Positions 59,021-64,000 of a stretch of DNA of 64,000 nt are shown here, in pieces. The notes beneath the pieces were generated by a model. That model had not been told where the DNA came from and searched no databases. It saw only the letters and a list, made by a program, of their open reading frames with translations. The position numbers and the translations under genes are program-made. Within the stretch, counting starts at the first letter, position 1. Each line of letters begins with the position of its first letter. This stretch comes from Flavobacteriales bacterium. Its GTDB lineage: Bacteria; Bacteroidota; Bacteroidia; UBA10329. The stretch spans positions 1 through 64,000 of the forward strand of contig WGMW01000038.1 in assembly GCA_016124845.1 (NCBI GenBank), written 5' to 3'.

Positions 59021-60232
59021 TCAGAACACGTAACCCAAGCCCAATGTGAAGCCTTCGCGGAACTGAATACCTCGTGAAGAGTAGGTTGAAATGCCATCGT
59101 TCTGGTACTTCGGAACAGCAATGTCGTAATCATACAGCAACTGCCACTCCAAGGAAGCCTGCAGGTACTTGTTGATCTTGAAAGAGATCCACGTCTGCCA
59201 GTTCACATCCACATTTATGCGGTTGTCATACGCGTAAATTGGGTCTCCGTTGGAGTCAGTTCCAACCTGTGTGTTCTGACTTCTTGTTGCAGGGTTGTAG
59301 TAGAAGCTGGTTCCCGAGGTATCCTTAGCCGTAGCCCCTATGTTGTCTACATGCTTCTTATCAAGATAATTACCGAACAGTTCGATCTGCGTTTTCACGA
59401 TCACGTTCTTGAACACCTCCTTCTCCAAGTTTCCACGGAAATACCAACCGAACTCCGCACGATATACACTTGTTGGTGTTGAAAGACCATAGGCTGTTGC
59501 CCCAATACCAGTACCCTTCGCATCATAAACATTTGCCGCAGGGTTCACGAAGGTGAATTTTCCTGCAACTGGAGATAGATACAATTGCACCCAACTCACG
59601 GGTTTGAACGTGACACCAGCAGATAGCGTCAGGTAAGCAGGAGCCGCAAACTGCGAAACCTTGGTCCGTGAGTTGATCCTGTTCGGATTGGTGTTGATCT
59701 CATCGATCGTCCCGTCCGAATTCAGAACCGTGTCTTTGTGCGCATAATTCCCGTAGCCGTTCAATAACTGCGAACGGAAATCGAGCAGACCAGAGGCATA
59801 CCACTTGCCTTTTTTGTCCAGTTCATAGCTGCCCACAGAAGTAAGCTGCAGGTTATCTATGTTCTTTCTGAACGGGAATCGGTTGAGTTTATCTGAATAT
59901 TTCTCCTGCGGGAAAAGTGCGATACCACCTACTCCCAGAACCAAGTTGTTATCCCACGCTGCTTTGCCTTTACGGTAGTTGGCGTGCACCAGCCCCGTAA
60001 ACGCCATGGAAATGGCATTCTGACCTCCAGAGGCCCAACTCTTCAAATAAGACTGTCCGAAGTTGAGTGCTACCGAACCACCGATGTCCCACGCTTTGGT
60101 TGAATCGGCCGCTGGATCCAATTTCAGATCTGCACCAACCGCAGCATCTTTAGATGTCATATCCTCCTGTGCAAAGGATACGTTTATTAGTAACAGAGGA
60201 ATAAATAATGTTGTTAGAAAACCTTTCTTCAT
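59021..60232 (-). CDS. DUF3078 outer-membrane-like protein
   Basis: A 403-residue protein with a signal peptide (ending NVSFAQ). A Gly/aromatic-rich pattern of about 12 alternating strands follows (GGSVALNFGQSYLKSWASGGQ...). This matches DUF3078, a beta-barrel-like family of this phylum. It ends in an aromatic residue (GLGYVF), as outer-membrane proteins do. Its role is unknown. A textbook promoter lies 22 bases upstream of the ATG. Confidence 0.85.
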   Translation of the reverse strand: MKKGFLTTLFIPLLLINVSFAQEDMTSKDAAVGADLKLDPAADSTKAWDIGGSVALNFGQSYLKSWASGGQNAISMAFTGLVHANYRKGKAAWDNNLVLGVGGIALFPQEKYSDKLNRFPFRKNIDNLQLTSVGSYELDKKGKWYASGLLDFRSQLLNGYGNYAHKDTVLNSDGTIDEINTNPNRINSRTKVSQFAAPAYLTLSAGVTFKPVSWVQLYLSPVAGKFTFVNPAANVYDAKGTGIGATAYGLSTPTSVYRAEFGWYFRGNLEKEVFKNVIVKTQIELFGNYLDKKHVDNIGATAKDTSGTSFYYNPATRSQNTQVGTDSNGDPIYAYDNRINVDVNWQTWISFKINKYLQASLEWQLLYDYDIAVPKYQNDGISTYSSRGIQFREGFTLGLGYVF

Positions 60233-60253
60233 TGTCTATCAATTTTATGGGCA

Positions 60254-60283
60254 CAAAAATAGACACAACCTTATGGCTGACAA
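60254..60283 (-). promoter_or_regulatory. Promoter of the DUF3078 gene
   Basis: Minus-strand TTG (60283-60281), 19 bases, TATTTTTG (60261-60254). Both boxes are exact, 22 bases before the ATG. Confidence 0.75.
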
Positions 60284-60335
60284 TTGAGAAATACCAATTG
60301 TATTTCGTTGGCTCAACATTTCTAATTTGGCATAG

Positions 60336-62195
60336 ATGAAACCGATCCTTAAACTATTAATGCCGCTGCTTGCTATGATTGGACTGGGTGCTTGCGGCTC
60401 TCACCATAAACCACCACCGAATCCGATCAGCAACAAGGCCACGCTATCCAAGAACCTTGACGAGGCGAGTGTAGCGACCAACCCGAACAAGAACCTGTAT
60501 TGGGGCGATCTGCACGTGCATACGTGTCTTTCGTTCGATGCCTATTTCTCGGGAACCTTGGCCAATGCCGATGATGCATACAACTACGCCAAAGGGAAAA
60601 CGATCAGCATTTTCGGGAGAGATGTGAAACTGCGCGAACCGCTGGATTTCTGTGCCATTACCGATCACTCGGAACTGATGGGCGAAACCTACAGCATCAG
60701 CACCAAAGGTGCGAAGGGGCACAACTCATTGGCGGGAATGTACATCCGCTCCATCTACAAGACCGATTCACCCTTGATGGTGGATACGGCCAAGCAATGG
60801 AATATCTTCCTCAAGGCCATGGACAAGGCCGAAAAACCGAGCCGCACGCATCCTTCATTCTTCTATGGTTACGAGACCACCATGAGTGCGTGGGATATTG
60901 CCATCGATGCAGCCGAAAAGCATTACCGACCTGGCGAATTCACCACGTTTGCGGGCTTCGAATTCACGCTGATGACGGGACGTGCACATCTGCACCGCAA
61001 CATCATTTTCCGCGACATGAACGTGCCTGCCTATCCGATGAGTTCCATCGAAATTGAAAACGAAAAGGGACTTTGGGATTGGATGCAGCAAGCCACGGAA
61101 AATGGCTCTACGCTGATGTCCATTCCGCACAACACCAATCTTTCTGAAGGGCATGCCTTTGATGGTTTGGACCGTGTCGGAAACCCGATAACGAAGGAGT
61201 ATGCGGAGATGGAAGCGAACTTCGAGCGGCTGGTGGAAATTCATCAGGTGAAGGGGAATTCGGAAGTGCACGCGGCCTTTTGGAAAAATGATGAGTTTGC
61301 CGATTTCGAGAATCACACATTCGGAGAACCCAACAAGGCAAGCTACGTGCGTTACGGCTTGCAGAAAGGACTGCAGATGCAGCGCGAACTGGGTGTAAAT
61401 CCGTACAAATTGGGCTTCATTGGCAGCACTGATACGCATAATGCCACGCCTGGAAACACGGAAGAGGATGATGAACAGATCGGCAATAAAGGCGTGACCG
61501 ACATTGATGCGCTGAACCGCAGCTTCGACAAATGGCCACTGGACATGAGCCAAAAGACACGCGAAGTGGTAAACCCCGGTGGTTTGGTGGCCGTTTGGGC
61601 CGATGCCAACACACGCGGACATATTTATGATGCGCTCGCAAAGCGAGAAGTGTACGCCACCAGCGGAAACCGTATTGAGCTGCGCTTTTTCGGTGGAAAG
61701 GATTTCAATACTTCAAGTTCATCTCAAGAAATGGTGGCAGATGCGTACCAGAAAGGAGTTCCGATGGGAGGCGATCTGCCAATGGTTGATGGGAAACCGC
61801 AGTTCCTCGTGTGGGCCAAAAAGGCCAAATACGGAGCCAACTTAGAGCGTATTCAGATCATCAAAGGCTGGTGCGATAAAGAGGGCGGTATTTACGAAGA
61901 GACCTTCGATGTGGCTGTCTCAGACCGAAAACTTCCCGAAGGAGAAACAGCGGTGAACACGCAAACGGGCGAATGGAACAAGAACCACGGTTCGGAGGAA
62001 TTGAAAGTGGTCTGGACCGATGAGGATTTCAACGCAGAGAATTTTGCTTTCTACTATGTGCGTGTGTTGGAAGTGCCCACGGCCAGTTGGCGACTTTGGG
62101 ACATGCTCCGCTACGGATATGATTACAGCAAGGAGAAGGGGTTGATCATACAGGAACGGGCGTGGTCATCGCCCATCTGGTATTCTCCTAATTAA
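60336..62195 (+). CDS. DUF3604 lipoprotein
   Basis: A 619-residue protein with a lipobox (MIGLGACGS) at residue 20. The PHP-like DUF3604 domain opens NLYWGDLHVHTCLSFDAYFSGT and continues FCAITDHSE, with the metal-binding His and Asp residues of polymerase-and-histidinol phosphatase type enzymes. C-terminal blocks (DTHNATPGNTEEDDE, VYATSGNRIELRFFGG) are conserved in the family. The hydrolysed substrate is unknown. It overlaps the convergent downstream gene by four bases. Confidence 0.85.
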   Translation: MKPILKLLMPLLAMIGLGACGSHHKPPPNPISNKATLSKNLDEASVATNPNKNLYWGDLHVHTCLSFDAYFSGTLANADDAYNYAKGKTISIFGRDVKLREPLDFCAITDHSELMGETYSISTKGAKGHNSLAGMYIRSIYKTDSPLMVDTAKQWNIFLKAMDKAEKPSRTHPSFFYGYETTMSAWDIAIDAAEKHYRPGEFTTFAGFEFTLMTGRAHLHRNIIFRDMNVPAYPMSSIEIENEKGLWDWMQQATENGSTLMSIPHNTNLSEGHAFDGLDRVGNPITKEYAEMEANFERLVEIHQVKGNSEVHAAFWKNDEFADFENHTFGEPNKASYVRYGLQKGLQMQRELGVNPYKLGFIGSTDTHNATPGNTEEDDEQIGNKGVTDIDALNRSFDKWPLDMSQKTREVVNPGGLVAVWADANTRGHIYDALAKREVYATSGNRIELRFFGGKDFNTSSSSQEMVADAYQKGVPMGGDLPMVDGKPQFLVWAKKAKYGANLERIQIIKGWCDKEGGIYEETFDVAVSDRKLPEGETAVNTQTGEWNKNHGSEELKVVWTDEDFNAENFAFYYVRVLEVPTASWRLWDMLRYGYDYSKEKGLIIQERAWSSPIWYSPN

Positions 62196-62746
62196 AACTT
62201 GGAGCCACCTTGGCGCAGTTCGTTGCGGAACTTCGCGCCATTGTTTCGGAAGATGTTGAAATACTTCTGCCCCGTTTGGATCTGCTTGATGAGGTATTTC
62301 TTGTCCTGTTCGTTCTCGGTCTCAAATGCCGCATCGAATGCCTTCTCGGTATCATCCTGCAGCCAGTCGATCAACGTGCGGCCATCGCGCTCGATCACGT
62401 TCATGTCCACACGCGCATCGTACACAAAGAAGAAGCAGATGTTCAAGGCATCTTCAAACACAACTTTTCGGAGTAGCGAACCTCCACGGAAACCAGGCTC
62501 ATCCTCACAGTAGAAACACTCGTAGTTGTCTTTTGTCCATTTAAGGATCTGATCCAAGGTGTTGCCAGAACTTCTGCGTTGCATCAGATCTTTGATATAT
62601 GCGGCCTGATTGTTCTCCACACCCGTACAAACTTTCTTCACATAATTGTTACCGATCCTGTTGCAATCGGCCTGATGCTGAGCAGATACAGATAGCGAGA
62701 CTCCGAGAATCATCGCAAGGATAAATGGCGTTCTTTCAATAGACAT
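62192..62746 (-). CDS. Exported protein of unknown function
   Basis: A 184-residue protein with a signal peptide (MSIERTPFILAMILGVSLSVSAQ). The middle, ARVDMNVIERDGRTLIDWLQDDTE, resembles a single degenerate ankyrin repeat. Five or more Cys are present (CNR, CTGV, CFYC). The start is the ATG at 62746, inside the last codons of murB (11-base overlap), so translation may be coupled. No function can be named. Confidence 0.65.
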   Translation of the reverse strand: MSIERTPFILAMILGVSLSVSAQHQADCNRIGNNYVKKVCTGVENNQAAYIKDLMQRRSSGNTLDQILKWTKDNYECFYCEDEPGFRGGSLLRKVVFEDALNICFFFVYDARVDMNVIERDGRTLIDWLQDDTEKAFDAAFETENEQDKKYLIKQIQTGQKYFNIFRNNGAKFRNELRQGGSKF

Positions 62747-63746
62747 TGACTTCCCTTTCAAGTTGGACGCCAAAAGTATCGTAAACTGACCGTATGATCT
62801 GTTCCGAAAGATTGAAAATTTCAACACCTGTTGCATGCCCGTAGTTGACGAGCACAAGCGCCTGCTTGGCGTGGCTTCCAGTATTGCCCACCACTTTGCC
62901 TTTCCAGCCGCATTGCTCAATCAGCCAACCGGCAGCCAACTTGGTCTCATCACCCGCAGGATAACCAGGAATGTTCGGGTATTTCGTTTTGAGTTCCTCG
63001 AATTTGGAAGTAGGAACAACTGGGTTCTTGAAGAAACTGCCTGAATTGCCGAGTTCCTTCGGGTCGGGCAATTTGCTCTGGCGGATGTGAATAACGGCTC
63101 GGCTCACATCTTGGATGGTCGGAGATGAAATTCCCATCGCCTCCAGTTCTTGCTCAATCGCTCCGTAAGATGTGTTGATGTCGGGATTCTTGGAAAGTTT
63201 GAGCGTTACCGATGAGATCACAAACTGACTTTTCAGCTTCCGTTTGAAAACACTTTCACGGTAACCGAAATCGCACTCAGAATTGGAGAACGAATGCACT
63301 TCTCCCGTGGCCATTTCCACCGCTTCCAGCGAATGGAACACATCTTTCAGCTCCACGCCATACGCACCGATGTTCTGCATGGGCGCGGCACCAACGTTTC
63401 CTGGAATGAGCGACAGATTCTCGATGCCCGCGTAGTTATTCGCAATACAATGCAATACCAATTCGTGCCACACCACGCCAGCACCCGAACGGACAAAGTA
63501 ATGTTCGGACGTTTCACCGATCACCTCAATACCATCGATCTCGTTCTTGATGACCAAACCGTTCACATCACGTGTCAGCAGAATGTTGCTGCCGCCTCCG
63601 AGTATGAAACGCTCCTCCTTGGCAAGACTTGCGTCCGCCAGCACCTCCTGCAATGCAGGAACTGAACCCACGCGCGCCATGAGTTTGGCCTGTGCGTCCA
63701 ATCCAAAAGTGTTGTAAGGTTTGAGGGAAACGTTCTGCTCGATCAT
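62736..63746 (-). CDS. murB: UDP-N-acetylmuramate dehydrogenase MurB
   Basis: A 336-residue flavoprotein of type I MurB. FAD-binding RFILGGGSNILLT lies near residue 47, with IPGNVGAAPMQNIGAYG and YRESVFKR further on, and the catalytic Ser in NSGSFFKNP near residue 230. The Glu that protonates is in the last domain. It reduces UDP-GlcNAc-enolpyruvate to UDP-MurNAc in the cytoplasm. It overlaps the exported gene downstream. The -7-like TATATTCG upstream has one mismatch. Confidence 0.95.
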   Translation of the reverse strand: MIEQNVSLKPYNTFGLDAQAKLMARVGSVPALQEVLADASLAKEERFILGGGSNILLTRDVNGLVIKNEIDGIEVIGETSEHYFVRSGAGVVWHELVLHCIANNYAGIENLSLIPGNVGAAPMQNIGAYGVELKDVFHSLEAVEMATGEVHSFSNSECDFGYRESVFKRKLKSQFVISSVTLKLSKNPDINTSYGAIEQELEAMGISSPTIQDVSRAVIHIRQSKLPDPKELGNSGSFFKNPVVPTSKFEELKTKYPNIPGYPAGDETKLAAGWLIEQCGWKGKVVGNTGSHAKQALVLVNYGHATGVEIFNLSEQIIRSVYDTFGVQLEREVNVY

Positions 63747-63790
63747 TTGGGCGAATATAGATCAATCGTTGATTTTCGGAGTTCAATAAA

Positions 63791-63832
63791 ATCCCCCGCC
63801 TCGTTCCTCGGCACCCCCTATAGAAGGGGGAA
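63791..63832. repeat. Composite C-rich hairpin repeat, copy 3 (short)
   Basis: CCCCCGCCTCG, GCC...GGC arms and CCCCCTATAGAAGGGGG. It lies between murB and the next gene. Confidence 0.5.
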
Positions 63833-63839
63833 TCGCGGT

Positions 63840-64000
63840 CTACACGGATCTACTCAAATATTGAAGAATGGCCTCAGTAGCTCCCGTTCTTTCATTCATA
63901 AACTCCTGAATTCTCTTTCGAAGATCGGTTTGGTCTTCATTCAGCAATTCGGTGAGTTTGCTTTGAATCTGCGTTTGATTCTCAATTCTGAAAGCTAACC
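63840..64000 (-). CDS. C-terminal end of a gene, Kdo transferase-like
   Basis: A 52-residue fragment, cut at the window edge. It reads IENQTQIQSKLTELLNEDQTDLRKRIQEFM, then NERTGATEAILQYL. The GAT-x-I-L-x-Y-L ending resembles the close of Bacteroidota 3-deoxy-D-manno-octulosonic acid (Kdo) transferase, a GT-B enzyme that adds Kdo to lipid A. Only the tail is present, so this is a weak call; other GT-B enzymes end similarly. Confidence 0.35.
   Translation of the reverse strand, partial: LAFRIENQTQIQSKLTELLNEDQTDLRKRIQEFMNERTGATEAILQYLSRSV

Overview
The window looks like a chromosomal segment of a Bacteroidota bacterium, most likely near the Flavobacteriales. Evidence: many genes are preceded by the phylum's TAnnTTTG -7 box rather than a Shine-Dalgarno run; there is a bacillithiol deacetylase (BshB1), a K+-type membrane pyrophosphatase, a subtilase with a type-IX-secretion tail, and phylum-typical families (DUF3078, DUF5606, DUF3604, DUF2520, WG repeats). 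The genus assignment is inference only. No phage, transposase, rRNA or CRISPR array was seen.

Layout. 1-7.5 kb: housekeeping and small genes (Smr, WG-repeat protein, Nudix, transglutaminase-like, DUF2520, SLC13 transporter bracketed by two copies of an ~80-bp repeat). 7.5-12.4 kb: a cytochrome c maturation cluster transcribed leftward as ccmB-ccmC-ccmD-ccmE-ccmF, with a Cys-type CcmE. 12.4-23 kb: lipoprotein, ORF6N protein, glutathione peroxidase, bshB1, a tandem beta-lactamase-like protein, flippase, GT-C glycosyltransferase, copper ATPase, tRNA-His. 23-34 kb: a SiaC-like regulator, peptide transporter, DPP-IV peptidase, glycolate-oxidase-like enzyme, Hsp20, surE-orf-lpxB, a toxin-antitoxin pair, and the pyruvate dehydrogenase E1 beta gene.

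34-38.7 kb: a membrane pyrophosphatase with an unusual Thr/Glu tail, a strong terminator, then a degenerate array with an exact 21-bp period just upstream of a gene for a protein with two duplicated HTH-like domains, then a Kazal-type lipoprotein and a candidate structured RNA with its own promoter and terminator. 38.9-52.9 kb: a large signalling island with three receiver-PAS-PP2C (SpoIIE-type) phosphatases, CheR, a CheB lacking a receiver domain, a three-receiver hybrid histidine kinase, a receiver-kinase and a lone receiver, without chemoreceptors, CheA or flagellar genes. 53-64 kb: T9SS-type subtilase, deoxynucleoside kinase, M3 peptidase, DUF3078, DUF3604, murB, and the end of a gene resembling a Kdo transferase.

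The least explained parts are the 21-bp array with its double-HTH neighbour, the candidate RNA at 38.5-38.7 kb, and the signalling island. The first two phosphatase genes of that island share a 17-bp upstream element, and a SiaC-like protein (a known partner of PP2C switches) is encoded about 15 kb away.
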